Source: Stenogyne calaminthoides
Lineage: Eukaryota > Streptophyta > Magnoliopsida > Lamiales > Lamiaceae
Direction of reading: 5' to 3'
Length of the DNA stretch: 64,000 nt
NCBI GenBank assembly: GCA_037126765.1
Contig: JBBCBC010000019.1
Coordinates: 33,874,222 to 33,938,221 of the forward strand
In this document: positions 36,429 through 49,286 of the stretch, piece after piece
Numbering within the stretch: position 1 is the stretch's first letter
Layout of the letters: the number at the start of each line of letters is the position of its first letter
The notes under the pieces: model-generated
The model's input: only the letters and a program-made list of their open reading frames with translations
Database searches by the model: none
Told to the model about the DNA's origin: nothing
Translations under genes and position numbers: made by a program

Positions 36429-39400
36429 GATGATGTCAAAACCTATCTTTGTTACAAGTATATAACCTATTCTCGCGTTTTTGGTTTTATCTATTACAAG
36501 ATTGGTTTATGTCCCAATGATTTCTGAATTAGAGAATCTCCCCAAAAAAATTTGGAGAGTCTCCCAAAGCATTTCATCACCAAACAATCAAGAATCGAGG
36601 CATATCAAAAGACATGTAAAAAATAAGATAATGAGGTATTATCTTTTGAGCATAACGATAAGTCTTCATTGATGATAAGTGTTGCTTTTACAGATTCAAT
36701 GAATATATCAAACAAAATCAAAAAACCAAACACTTGAAGAAACACAAAATCTTCCGAGTCTTCATTTTTTGTTCTTGATTTGGCTCTTCGATCTTCTGCT
36801 CTGTTTGCTTCATTTTCGATTTCATCGATTGGGTACTTCCTGGATCAAACATTCCGGTATCTCTTCTTGAAATCATTTCTTTCCCCTCGATGATGTCCGG
36901 ATTTGTTTCCGATTAGTCCCATCGACCGGTATAAGATTGAAAATTTCTTCGCGTAATGGCCTTTCATTTACAACCATTACCAAATTTTATGAGGAGGATA
37001 GAATATGGACCCAGGGGCTCTATCTCATACTCCGCTTTATCCGAAGATTAATCCGGCTTTGTAGATACTTTGGATAAAAGGTGAGAAGATGTTCAATAAA
37101 GTTTACGTCGATCGAGCCTTCCCTTCTCCATTCCCGAGAACATCAAAAATTGAACCGAAGGTTCTCTTCACTTCTTCCCACATGTCGTTGAGTTTAATGG
37201 GCATCCATTTATCAACATCGCGGCCACCTCAAATAACTTTCGATGTTCCCTTCCTCTTGCTACAAACTTTAGAAATCACTCAGCCGTTTACGCTCTTCGT
37301 CTATCTCTCTTTTACGATCACGAAGTTCACGAGGCATTAGCTTAGCTTTTCTTATTCTTTCTTTTTGGAGTGTCGCCAGGCCTCTGCAGAGTTGAAGACT
37401 TTCTTCGAGGTTGAGACTCGATTCTTCTTCCATTTTCGAGAATCGATTTTTCTCACAGGTTGGCTTAGAATCTTTAAATGCGCTTGCTTACAAAGGAACA
37501 ACGCCCAAGGCTTTACTCTTCATAAAGATTCGGCCTGGCTGGCTTGTTCCAACCTTGGATTACTATCACTCGGTTTCTCTCTTGCAACCTCAAGCTTGGT
37601 TTGCTTAGAAACTCGAATGTAGACAGGCTTCTCTACTTGAGCAAATTTTAACTTCTCAGTAGCATCGACTTCTTTAAAGGCTTGAGCTAAATTGTACATT
37701 TCAGCATCTTTCTGAGCCTTCTTTTTCCAAAGCACGCCGTATGAACTTCCGAGGTCTCCAGACCTTCCTTTCCCCTTTGCCGTAGTTTGGAAGAAGTCCG
37801 GAGAGAGTGTCCATATGATAATTGTTTTTGCTCACACAAATGGATCTCTCCGCTAGTCGATCTTGCTCATCTTCCATTCTTCTAATGTGGTTCTTAGCCA
37901 CGCAGTTCTTCAATGTGAGCAAAGCGGCCGAAGAGTGCATCTTTAAGCATCTCTGTCATCTTGGTCATAAAACATCGAGCTCATTTCCTCAACAAAGATT
38001 TGATCCGCGACCTTAGATTTCTCTGTCGATTTCTCCTCTAGTAATTCAATTCGACTCGCAGTGCTTTTGTTTCATTTCATCACTTATCTCTGCATTGATT
38101 CCCTCCAGCTTTTCTTTTAGCTTTTCTTCCATGGAGGTCATCTGAGTGGTCAGAGTGTTTTGTATTTGCACCAGTTCTGAAGAATGACTAAGTCCTTCCA
38201 TTGTCTGGGCTTGATTGGCCAATGTTTCTTCCATCCGAAAGCAATTTTGATTGCCATTGGCTCAATCTTTTCAAGTTTCTCCATTACGGAGCGAGATCAA
38301 TCTCAAGAACGCCTTCTATACGTCTTTGTTTGATCATCCTGAAGCCTGTCGCTTTATCCCCGAGCTCCATCCTCCGGTTGAGCCTCGGTCATTTTTATCG
38401 AGACATTTAATTAAAGATAGTACTTTTCATTAACTCTGGCATCATTATCAATAGTGCGAAAAAGGTACTGAAGAGTCTTGGCTTCCGATCTGAGGTTGAT
38501 CGACAACATAAGTCTCTATTTCGTTTGAGGCCCGATCCTCGGCTTCTCCCCGTTGGTCCCCATCTCCATCTTTGGATTTGTCTCACTTTGCTTCGGGGCA
38601 CCCTCATTTGCTTTCTTCTCGGCTTTCCTCTCGAACCAACTTTCGGCAAAATCGAATTTTTCAATCGAAGCTTTGTCATTCGGACCACGATAAGTCGGTC
38701 GGGAAGGCGCCATCTCTCATTCCACCGTCTTCCTCTGAATCAAGGCAATATCAAGCATCTCGGGAAGAGTCGATTGAGGATATACATGCTCGTCATAATC
38801 GAAGAATATATCTTGCGGATCGAGGGTATGAAATTTGCTTTCGAGTAGTATCTCGGTCGAGGATGAACCGTTCCCCTCTGCTCCTCCATTCGCCTTCTTA
38901 TTTCGCCTTTCTTCCATCTCGGGCTCTCTCGTTCGATGGGGCTTACGCTAAGGATCAGCGATGGGTCACTCGAGAGCTCATCGAGTACATTTTGCTCCCG
39001 AGCCTCGGTAGTATCTGAAGCTTGTGCATTCAGGTTCTCGATTTGCATCTGAGTGGGTTACGAGACACGGTGGCATTTCCTCGATGTAGTCTGAGTTGGC
39101 CAGCCGGTTTGAGCACCGCATCTTGATTGACTCAATCGAAGCTTCTCTCTTGATCCCGAAACTGATCTTGAGGTAGGCATTTACGAGGTCTGAGTTCCTT
39201 TAAAATTTTTCCACGAAATTTTATCTGGTAGTGATGTCTCCGGCCTCCTCGAGAAGACACCTCTCCCTCGATCGATCTGTGTCCTTGAGATAACTGAGCG
39301 GCCTTGTAATGGTGAACTTTGGCGGATTTGGCCTCGGGTTTCTCTCCTCCGGAATCACTGCTACCATCGTCGGTGAGAACCACCAATCTTCTGCGCTTTG

Positions 39401-40980
39401 GGAGCGGGTTCTTCTGCCTCAACAGTTTTGCTCCTTGCTCTATTTTTTGCCTTCAACCAGAACCTTCCCCCGGTTTTGTTGAATCTCTTTCTCTCGCGAA
39501 CCGAAGGTGATTCTACCTTTTTTCTCTTTTCCCTCGAATAGCCTGCTTCTTCACAAAGAAAGGGTTTGAAGAGAATTTTGGATTTAGGAATGGGGTTGAG
39601 TTGGCGAAGATATCCTCTTCCTCTCTGCACATCTCCAAAATATAGGCAATTTTGGTGGCATAATTGGATCTTGCCTTTCATTGTGATTTCCCATTGACTC
39701 TTTTTATGATCTTGGCTTGCTCACCACACCATCTGGACTAAAATTTCAGCCGGTTGAAGTCAAGGTGGGAGATGCCTCGATCGCCGCCATCATCGAGCCG
39801 GGGAACTAATCTGCTCAAAACTCCCCAAGAAGACTCATGACGCTCTTGCTCCCTTAATATCCATCGGCCTGACACGATATTGTGGCTTTTAGGTGCTTCT
39901 TGTTCAAAGTTGCCTCAAACTTCACAGATTCTCAACAATCCTATCTAGGTATTCCTGCTCTCTTCCCGACATATACATTGCGGGGATCCTCTCCATACAT
40001 CACATAGCTCAAACACATCATTCAGATTTTTCTAATAATGCACACCTCCCTCTCAAAATCGACGTATTTTGATGAGTGATCTAGATGAGATACTGAATCG
40101 AAGAGTGCATACAATCTTCTTCATCTGTTTTCAAATTGCGTGATGAATTTTACCTTACCTCCTCATAACTCCCGGTCCAGGTCGACTTGCGACTAGATGG
40201 GTGAAGTTTGGCCATCGGATCATATTGAGCCTCCTCTTACGGCTTTTGAGTTGGTTGAGCTCTCAAGTGGGACAATGAACTCGCGTGCCATGGCTTATTG
40301 GTTATGACCAATCTCTCATACATGGTTGGAGCCATTTTAGAATGTGATTGAAGAATTTGAAGCTTTAGGGTTTTGCTATTTCGGGCAAAAGGGATTTTAA
40401 TTCTGAGTATTTGGGAAACGGGGGGTTTGATAAAATTTTGGCTTGAATGGCTTGAAGAGGTATAGATAAACCGAGATCGTGGGGAATCGTGTAGGTTAGG
40501 TGAAAAGTAATCGGTTGAGATTAATCTCGATTAATCGGGTTTATGAACCAACGATCTCCTCTCGAAGTAAGCCGCCAAAATATCCTCTCGTGGTCAATAA
40601 TGTGGCGAGCATTAAATGACCGCCCTTCGAATTTAAAACGATCCCGCCTAAAAACATTCCTCGTGTGTTTTGTATTTATTGCACATGATTCTCGAGTTTT
40701 ATTTAAGCAATAAATGGCTCACATGAGTCATTACTTCTTCGACTAATTTTCTTCTATCGGTCTTCTTTGAAAATTGACCTTGATAAAATGTCAATATAAT
40801 CTTCGAAAATCTTGAAAGGGTTCAAGATGTTAATCGAAAGTACTGACCTATCAAGAATCGAGTTTCTTGAGACTTAGTTCAGTATTTCATTTTATCCTGA
40901 GTTTCTCAGTAGAATTCTGAGAAAGCTTCATGTATCGTGAAAATCTTCAATTTTCATTTTACTCTATACACTGGTTCTAA
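36429..40980 (-). pseudogene. Extra region between RNase H and the 3' LTR, remnants of an additional reading frame
   Basis: About 4.5 kb follows RNase H on the element strand, far more than most copia elements carry. Minus-strand fragments include charged sequence with basic and acidic patches (39132-39422, KRRRLVVLTDDGSSDSGG; 38407-38713, FERKAEKKANEGAPKQSE) and coiled-coil-like stretches (38046-38234, MTSMEEKLKEKLEGINAE; 37520-37735, KKKAQKDAEMYNLAQAFKEV). The same region is shared with the copy at 1-2200, so it belongs to the family and is not a private insertion. SIRE-type elements are known to carry an additional, sometimes env-like, ORF here. I saw no convincing signal peptide or membrane segment, so I only call an additional ORF remnant. 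Confidence 0.6.
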
Positions 40981-41034
40981 CATCCCTAATTCAACCGAAA
41001 GTTCCCGAAATCTTGATTGACCCGAAAGGTTTAG

Positions 41035-42480
41035 TCAAGATATCAGTTTCTTTTTACTATCAAGATGAATTTTCTCCATCCTTATGTCTTTTTTCTCGAC
41101 ATGATCTCTGATGAAGTGATGTCTGATATCTACATGCTTGCATCTGGTGTGCAATACAAAATTTTGTGAAATAGCAATGGCACTATTATTGTCACAAAAT
41201 ATTGGTACTTCATTGGCCACAACTTTATAATCCCTTAATTGTTGTCTCGAGCCAAAGAATTGAAACCTGCCGACCTTCCTGCAGCCCATGTATTCACTTT
41301 CAAATAATCTTGGTTATCGAGGTCTCATTTTCTTTGAAAACCAAGATATCGGTTTGCTTCCTAGAAATTGACAAGTTCTGTTGTGGACTTCCTCACACCT
41401 CAACCTCCATAGTCAAGATCTCGAGTAACCGCTAATTCAAAGGTTATCATCACCGATACCATAATCCTCTATTCACGTGCCCCTTAAGATATCTCGAAGA
41501 TCTTTTAGCAGCCCTCCATGTGACTAGTCTTAGATTAGCTTGGTATCTTGCACATATCCCAACAAAGAAATGTTATATCCGCCTACTTGCGTGAGATAGA
41601 GCATGATCCAATGATTCCTCTATAATCGATTATGATTTCTTGATTTGCCTTCCGAATCGGGATCCATCTTGTAGTTAGTATTCATAGGAATCCTAACCGC
41701 ATTGCAATTTTGTACACCATATTTGCAATCGATCTCGGTGTACTTTTGCTTTTGGTTGATGAATATTCCTTCCTTTGATTGTTTCACTTGAAGACCTAGA
41801 AAGAAATTCATCTCTCCCATCATTGACATCTCAAACTTGCCTTTCTTTCATCGTTGAAAAACTTTTCACACAAAATGATGGTTTGGAGATCCAAAAATGA
41901 TGTCATCAACATATATCCGAACCATAAGATATCTTTCCCATCCTCTATCCTCGAACGAGTTCTATCATCAGCCCTTTGACAAAACCATGGTCATGAAAAC
42001 TGAAAGAGTATCATACCATGCTCGGTGCTTTGCTTGAGACCATACAAGGCTTTTTCGAGCACAGAAACTTGGTCATTCTGTTTGAACCGTGAGGTTGTTC
42101 CACATAAACCTCTTCTTTAAGTACACCGCTTCGAAATGCACTTTTCACATCCATTTGATAGATCAGAACTTCATGTGTAAGATATGCAAGAAACAATCGA
42201 TGGCTTCTAGTCTTGCAACTGGTGCAAAAGTTTCATCATAATCCAAGCCTTCTTCTTGAAATAACCTTGTCTGCTAGCCTTGCCTTGTTTCTTACAATGT
42301 TGTTGTTTTCATCTCTTTTATTCTTGAAAACCCACTTGGTTCCAAATAACATTGTGCCTTCCGTCTATCTACCAACTCCCATACTTCATTCCTTGAGAAT
42401 TGATTCAAATTCATCTTGCATAGCTTGAATCCAATCTGAATCTTGTAGAAACTTCACCAATCTCTGCGAGTTCTTTCTCG
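41035..42480 (-). pseudogene. Reverse transcriptase and RNase H region of the complete element
   Basis: RT starts at about 42480 (DEFESILKE-like, then QMDVKSAF at about 42140). The catalytic IYVDDI lies near 41899-41915 and MGEMNFFLGLQVKQSKEGIF at 41750-41829. RNase H follows at 41035-41289 with VPIFCDNNSAIAISQN, then HTRCKHVDIRHHFIRD. Frames change repeatedly. Function in the element is synthesis of cDNA and degradation of the RNA template. Confidence 0.9.
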
Positions 42481-44400
42481 ATAGGAAGCAGCAGAATAGT
42501 GCACTTTCGCCATGGAACCTTCTTGTTTTAACACCTTCAGGTTAGATCACCCACAATCGACTTGTAGGATGACTATCTAACAATTTCCTTCTTGATGTTC
42601 CCCCTTCAATAGTATCCTCAACATTTGAAATGTTAGGTCTTTGATTATGTCGAGAACTTCAGGGAACAACAGAAAAGAGAAAGTGAATCATCTTCCTTCG
42701 GGAAATTCTATTCAGAACATTGTCGAAAACATTTGTTCCCCTTTGGTTGATAGATTCGAAATTTGCCTCACCATTGTGACCACATCTTCATTGGCATCAC
42801 ATACCCGAGTCTCGAACTTGTGTCTGCTTCAGTTAGTTACCTTTGGAGGCTTGGTTTTCCCGAGTCTCACCATCACGATTTCCATTCGAACTTCTTTATC
42901 TCGAAGTCTGAGTCACTCCAATCATAGATTGTGGTGACCCACTTTTTCGGTTCGATTAGATGATTTTTCTTTTTGTTTCGGGCTTAATCTGGTGATCCTC
43001 TTAGTCAGTTCATCTGCATCATGTTCTCTTTCTTCCGAACACAAATAGTTTCATCAAAAACAACATGAGGTTTTTCTCCACAATAAGAGTCCTACAGGTT
43101 GTAAACTCACGAAGGCTTTTTGACTTGAATATCCTAAGAATATTCCTTCATCGCCTTTTACTATCAAAAGTTTTCAACCGATCTTTACCATTATTGTGTA
43201 TGAAACACTTGCAACCAAACACACGAAAAAAAAGAAACAGGCTTCCCTTTCATTCCAAAGCTCATAAGGTGTTTTGCCTTGACTCTTAGTCGGCATGGAT
43301 CTATTCTCGTGAGTAGCATGCGGTGTTAGCGACTTTCATTTAAAAATCTTTTAGAATATCGGCAAATTTATCATTGTCCTTGCGAACTTTTTTCGAGTCC
43401 TGTTCCTTCTTTCAAAGAACACCATTTTGATGAGGGGTCCTTTGCGGTGATGTTTCATGAAAATTCCATTTCTTTGCACAATAATCGATATAATATGATT
43501 TATAAATTCAGTTCCTTTGTCGATCCGATTTTGACCACACTCGATTCTTCTCAATCTTGAGCCTTTTCAAGAGCTCTGGCGCTTTTATCTCGAGTCTCTT
43601 TCTTACTAAGTAAGAATATGACCCAAGTATATCTCGAGTAGTCATCAACTACTACCAATGTGTATTTCACGCCATTTGTACTCCATTGTGTGTTATAGGA
43701 CCAAAGAGATCCATATGAAGTAATCAAGTATTCTTTCAAAGAGAAACCTCAACTTTACTTTTAAATGATGCTTTTATCTGTTTTTGCTTTTCAGCACGAT
43801 CACAAATATGTTCCTTCTTGAACACTTTCGTTAGGTAACCCTCTCACAAGAGCTAATCTTGCAAGCTTGTTCGGGGTTTTGAAATTTAGGTGATTCATTC
43901 TTTTTATGCCATAACCAACCTGGTATCTCATGGAACTTTTAGCAACTAAACATGTATCTTTTAGGAGTTGAACTCCAATCGACAAAGATACACATTCCCT
44001 TTTTGTACCCGATCGATATACTTTCTGATGTATCATCCTTCACAAAACATAAGTTCTTAGAGAACTCAACATTAAAACCTTTATCACGTAATTGGCTAAT
44101 TGAAAGCGGGTTATCCTTCAATCCGGATACATATGAAACACCATGGATATGAATCGAGTCGATTTCCAAAGTTCCATATCCTTCATCATTCCGAGTTATC
44201 TCCAAAAGTGATGATCTGGGGCTCTATGTTCAACATAGTCACCGAAAGTAACTTCTTGTGTCTCTATCATATGTCTTGAACATCCACCGTCAAGATACCA
44301 TATATCGAGTTTTTCATCTCGGCTCATCGCTGCCATGTGATCTTTAATCGGGTTTAGTGCCACTTGTTTTCCTCCCTAAAAACAAATTAATTCTTAGGTA
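42481..44400 (-). pseudogene. Protease and integrase region of the complete element
   Basis: The protease start is near 44272-44320, reading WYLDGGCSRHM on the minus strand, so the usual D-S/T-G catalytic triplet reads D-G-G. Then come VSGLKDNPLSISQLRDKGFN (about 44070-44130), the integrase zinc-binding stretch HLNFKTPNKLARLALVRGLP (about 43840-43900), and the integrase core with NGVKYTLVVVDDYSRYTWVI (43600-43690). Downstream HNNGKDRLKTF-type sequence is near 43180. The frame is broken in many places. Confidence 0.88.
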
Positions 44401-45756
44401 CCCAATTTGTGTAGGGTCCTACAAGGTTAGATGTACCTTTTCTAATCCAAATCGCTGACAACTCTCATTACTTTAGAGTGGCGATTCGTCTTCCGTAAAC
44501 ATCAACATATACATCCACTACTCGGGTGCCTTTAGCTTTACGTAGATATGTGTCTTAGCTTTAGCTTGAACATGTGCCTTTTGAATTCTTCTTTGGTTCA
44601 GGCCTTCTGTTCAGATGCTTATGCTTTTGTGCAGTCGGTCTAAATCTTTGTTGATTCGGGTTCAGATAACCTTTACCTTTAGGCAAGTAAGGTTTAGGTT
44701 GTCTGTACTGAAATCTGGGCCTTTCAGTGTACTGAGGACTTGGTCTCTTCAGTTGAGAATATCTCTGCTGAGTGTTTCTCTTCTGAAGATTCCTCTGATG
44801 GTTCAGTGTAGATCCTTTCAAGTTTGCATTCTTAGCCTGAGGCTTTGAAGTACCTGCCTGAAATTTTCTAACTGGCTGCTCAGGTTTTCTAGCCTTCACC
44901 GAGGTTTGGGCTTTCTAACTTTGATCATTCGGTTTCTATGAAACCATAGGTCCTTTTCCTTATCTACAACCTTGGGCATTACTTCAGTTTGAAGTGTAGG
45001 TGCCACTTGGTTTTTACAAAGATTGTCTTCTTGCTACATGATGCGAAGATTCGGATGACCTTGTGAGGTTCTCTGGGAATGTATCCCAATCCGATTTTAT
45101 AATTCTGGATCTCTGGTAACTCAATTTCATCTATTACTTTAGATGCATTATTCAATAGAGTTAACTATACGTGCACTATCCTCACAGCTCATTCTGTAGA
45201 GTTTCATGTACTTCTCGAGAGGGTCATTGAACTTAGTTACGATTAAATGAGTTTCTTGATTGGATTTCTCTAGCTTTTTTCGGGCCAGGGTCTCTATCAA
45301 CTTCTCTTTCTCTGAGAGTTGTACTTTCGAACATCTAGTTCATCAAGAGCTCCCATAAATTGAGAAGTGATTTTAGGTTTTGCTAGAGTCTTTCCATTTT
45401 AGATTTTTCAAAGATTCGGTTCCTTATTCTCGCTCTTGAGTTTTATTTAAGAAGCCTTGCAAAACAAAGATAGTCCTTTATCGATTCTCAAAAGAATCCA
45501 TCGGTCAAAATGACCGCTTTTCGGTGGAACTTGAAAACTCTTTGTGCTAATGTAGGAGCAATAACGAGACGTAAGAGTTTACCTCCTCAATGGCCATCAG
45601 ACGCATGTCATCACTATCACCGCCTCGAGAATATTTCATCCGAAGAGCTAGATTCTTCCTCGTAATGTTCTTTTTTCTCGCAACCATGGCCTTTGAGAAC
45701 TTCGGTCTCTTTTAGCTTGTCTTTCTCTTTCTCTCCTTAAAGACTCAACTCGACAA
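44401..45756 (-). pseudogene. gag-protease linker of the complete element
   Basis: Minus-strand frame 44561-44899 is basic and rich in Gln, Lys and Pro (PEQPVRKFQAGTSKPQAK; YRQPKPYLPKGKGYLNPNQQ), as expected for the spacer between nucleocapsid and protease. It aligns with about 61430-61810 of the right-hand copy. Confidence 0.65.
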
Positions 45757-46766
45757 TCATCTTTGGAAGTGACCTTTCTTCCGACAATTATAAAGATCTG
45801 TTAGCATCATCATCCCGATCATTTTCTTCTTTGGACTTGGAGTCCTTTCTTTCGGATGAAGATCCTTGACTTTTTCGTGTCCTTCTTCGCCTCGGTTGAT
45901 CGTCCTCGGGTTTCTTCCGTGCTGTTGTTCCCCAAAGGTTTTTGTATTTTCCAAATCTACTATTAAGTCTGTCAAACCTCCTTGCCATCGCTAGCTTTTC
46001 CTCAAGCTCATCCCGATGTTTGGCATGGGGTTCTCGAACTTTTAGTTTTACTGGTTTTATCTTTTGCTTTTAAAGCCACATTTTTTTACTTGATGAAGAA
46101 TCATCTTTCTTTTGTCGGCCTTTTTGGATTTCTTATCAATTACAAATTCATAGGCTTTCATTCGAGAGAATACTTGTTGGTATGGCATTGAGCTAATGTT
46201 CTTGGTGTTTTCAATCACCACCGCATGAATATCCCATTTCTTAGAAAAGACCTCTAAGAATTTTTAATGTCACTTCTCTTTGTGGATATTTCTTTCCAAG
46301 TGCATTTAGATTATTCATGATGCTTAGTGAATCGACTTCCAATTTGTCTATTGATTCACCATCATCCATTTCAAAATGTCAAACTTTCCAATTGCCACAC
46401 TTTTATATGATCTGCGCCTTGCACATAACATTAGTGTATCCCATATCTCTTTTAGCAATATTCTTAAGAGAGATCATTCCCATCACACCATCATCAATTG
46501 TACTATATAAGTGTGTCTTTTTGCCATGTAGTCTAGATTGACTAACTTCCTCTCCTCAGAGTTAGTTGGTCATCGACTTAGGAAATTCTTCTCTAGGGTC
46601 AATTCTCTCCTCTTCCGTAATTAAGATTCACCACAAGAAATTTGAATGGTCCTTGAGAGACCACTCTCCACATACCATTTCGTGTTTGGAGTGCGATGTG
46701 CACTGCGTTCTCAATCTCCATAGATCATAGTTCTCTCCGAGAACATGGGAAGTTTTTAGAAGACAT
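45757..46766 (-). pseudogene. gag of the complete element
   Basis: The start codon equivalent to the one at 59555 lies at 46764-46766, about 120 bp after the primer-binding site. The zinc knuckle lies near 45757-45810 (YNCRKKGHFQ); the first cysteine is changed or lost by a base change relative to the CYNC of the right-hand copy. Frames are interrupted throughout. Confidence 0.8.
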
Positions 46767-46884
46767 TTTTCTCGATCTTTTGAAAAGAAACGAATTTCAA
46801 AGAAATAAGATCATTCGAGATAGACCACAAGTATTTTTGAAAATAAAACTTTGGTCAACACGTTACAGGTCAAGTTGAACCACC

Positions 46885-46895
46885 GCTCGATGCCA
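46885..46895 (-). promoter_or_regulatory. Primer-binding site, initiator tRNA-Met type
   Basis: On the element strand TGGCATCGAGC lies two bases after the LTR end. It matches the plant consensus TGGTATCAGAGC apart from one substitution and one missing base. The right-hand copy has TGGTATCGAGC. Confidence 0.85.
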
Positions 46896-46897
46896 CT

Positions 46898-48806
46898 TGT
46901 TGGTCCCGGTGAGAATCGAGTCTTACGTGTATATGGAATACACGTGTTCATTTTAAAACTTTTTCTTCTCGAGGTCACTTTCGGGTCAAAAAATCACGAA
47001 GATTAGGTTCTCGAAGCACAGTTGCTCACGAAGTCAAAGTTCTATCGAGACAATGATCTGGCGGAAGCCGCCAGATACCTCGGATAATCCCAACCGAAGT
47101 CCTCGAGTGTCGAGATCCTCGAAGTTGCTTGGATCGATAACTAACTTCTTCAATCCTCGGATGAGAGTTCGTTTGGTAATTATCCGCTTTTTAGCTACTT
47201 CCGTCGTCTTGAATGGTTGGCCCTTAGATTATACTCGTTTTAAACTTTGTCAAAACCTTCCTCTTATGAAATAGTGATTAGGTTTGTGAATTACTTATGC
47301 AACTTTCGGTGGATTGATTCCAATGAATATCAATGAAAAGTATGCTTTCAAAATCAAGTTGATGCAACAATTAAGCGCAGATAAGAAAAGCGATAAAGAA
47401 CCACGGCGGTTATAGTGGTTCGAGACTCAAGCTCCTACATCCACTCTCCCGACTCTTGGAGAAATTCACTTATCAAACCCGAGCTTCTGACTACCTCGTA
47501 GTTTACTTACTCAACTTCGACCGAGTTTTCTCGACTACTCCACGTAGTTTACTTTCTCAACCCGACCTTGAGTTTTTGACTACCTCGTAGTTTACTTTAC
47601 TCAATCACACACAAGCTTTGTTACCCCCAGAGTTACTAACTTCTTCTCTGTAGAGTTTTTTCGACTACTCCGTGGTTTACTAACTCTTTTACAACTCTAC
47701 TTACCAACAAACACACTCCAACTAGCTTCTCGGGTTTTGGGGTTTTCTTGGTTGGTTTAAACTAGGATGAGATATCGCTTACAATAAAGCCAATGTCTGA
47801 GGTTAGGATATCTCGACTAAGTTTTTGATAAAACTTATCACGCCAGTTTAGTAAATTGGGCTCTTTCAATATAAAAGCACTTGGGAAATTCAAGGTGTTT
47901 AGTGCTTTAACTTTCGCAAGAATAAGTTTGAGCTCTTGTTGCGTGATAAATTTCCCCGTAACCTTTACTTATGTAGAGGTCACCAAAAGATTTATTCTAC
48001 ACCGCGGTCACTCTTGAAAACTATCCGTTGGAGAGATAGCCGGAGTTCCTCTTATGGTGTGTGAGAAACGGCTATATTTAGAGTTTGAAACTCCCTAACA
48101 CGCTTTTTAAGTAATAAATTTTCATGTAAATTCCTGGCCTTCACTTTTTGCGATCCCAACTTTTCAGACATCCGACATCTTTTTTCAGAGGCTTGTCAAC
48201 GCCATTGTCAAGATTAAGATGTCATCATCTTCTTTTTTGACTTTTGTCTTCGCCAAGGGTAGACACCTTTAATCCGCTTTTTTGATCACAAACTCGAGTT
48301 TGATATAACCTTAACAATACTTCCTCGACTTTAGTTCCTATTGCTGCGATTTGAATGTCTTGGCAATATCTAACTTTTTAAGGCATCGCTTTTCTCAAGA
48401 TTGCATCCTTCGATAGATATATTCAAAGCCTTTCGAACATTCAGGTTCATATCGAAGATTCATATATTATTTAAGTCTTCGATAATTACGCGTGCTCTTA
48501 GTTTTCTTGATCTTCAGATACTCAGTCTTCAGTCTTGCATCTTCAGAGTCTTCTGAGTCTTTAGATTTATACTGACTGTCTTTTACTGAGTCTTCATGTT
48601 TGAGTCTTCGCGGTCGATTCATCTTGAGTCTTCGAGACTATTCAAACTATATCTGGCGACTTATACATTTTGCAGATAACATCCTGAATACTCTAAAACT
48701 GAATCCTGACTCAACTATCAAGATCATTACTGAACATGTCATACTCAGGGGTTTTGGGATCTTAATCAAAATCATATAATCTTTTTATTTAATTCATCTC
48801 CCAACA
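46898..48806 (-). repeat. 5' LTR of the complete Ty1/copia element
   Basis: 1909 bp, partner of 34511-36417. Both ends are intact (TGTTGG..CCAACA on the element strand). It differs from its partner by many short indels and substitutions spread along its length, although the two were identical when inserted. Confidence 0.95.
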
Positions 48807-48811
48807 GTTAT
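48807..48811. repeat. Target-site duplication GTTAT (right copy)
   Basis: Repeats 34506-34510 exactly, directly next to the CCAACA end of the LTR. Confidence 0.93.
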
Positions 48812-49286
48812 GTATAAAAAATATCACTGTTATGAACAAACACAATCATTGTTTGATAAATACTTTATATTTTTAAACAGTGAAAGTTTTTGTGCATAAC
48901 AGTAATAATTTTTACACATAACAATGATAGAGTTCATGTGTGAACCTGATACATATAAGTGTTACTCTTTTATTTAACTAATACATTACATATACTGATT
49001 GTGCATCATACATGCTACGAATAACTTACAAGGCCTTAATTTTTTTAATAAAAGTAACCAAATCACGCGCCCCTGACGAAGAAATAACACAGTACAAGTT
49101 TTAAAATATCAGAAGCATAAATCCATGAAAGGATTAATCGAACCACTATCATTGGTCCATAAACAATGCTTGATCATATTTTCTGCAGCAAATAAAGCCT
49201 CTTCTGCTCTCCATAACTTGATCAATTATCAACCAAGTGAGAACCTTAGAAGGACAGTGAAATAATCACTATGATCAATGATAGTT
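48812..49286. other. Spacer between the retrotransposon and the intact SCPL gene
   Basis: AT-rich. The first ~160 bp resemble 55400-55600 (CATAACAGT, TTTTTACA, AACAATGATAGAGTTCATG phrases), an interspersed repeat into which the retrotransposon inserted. The remainder is probably the 3' untranslated and downstream region of the SCPL gene. Confidence 0.45.

Larger units (their letters stand above)
34511..48806 (-). mobile_element. Complete Ty1/copia LTR retrotransposon, ~14.3 kb, long-LTR SIRE/Maximus-like
   Basis: The element is 14,296 bp and is transcribed right to left. Both LTRs begin TGTTGG and end CCAACA on their coding strand, and GTTAT is duplicated on both sides. Order along the minus strand: 5' LTR, primer-binding site, gag with zinc knuckle, protease, integrase, reverse transcriptase, RNase H, a ~4.5-kb extra region, polypurine tract, 3' LTR. 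Protease-integrase-RT order is diagnostic of Ty1/copia. The large size and long post-pol region are features of the SIRE/Maximus lineage, but the lineage is an inference. No frame longer than about 112 codons survives, so it is defective as sequenced. Related copies are at 1-3608 and 57410-64000. Confidence 0.95.

Noticed and set aside
38572..39018. 148-codon plus-strand frame in the retrotransposon
   Set aside because: It is antisense to the element's extra region. No domain is recognised, and the equivalent frame is not kept in the copy at 1-2200.
36429..40980. Calling the extra retrotransposon region an envelope gene
   Set aside because: No signal peptide, membrane segment or family motif is visible; only coiled-coil and charged fragments. 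The broader term additional ORF is used instead.
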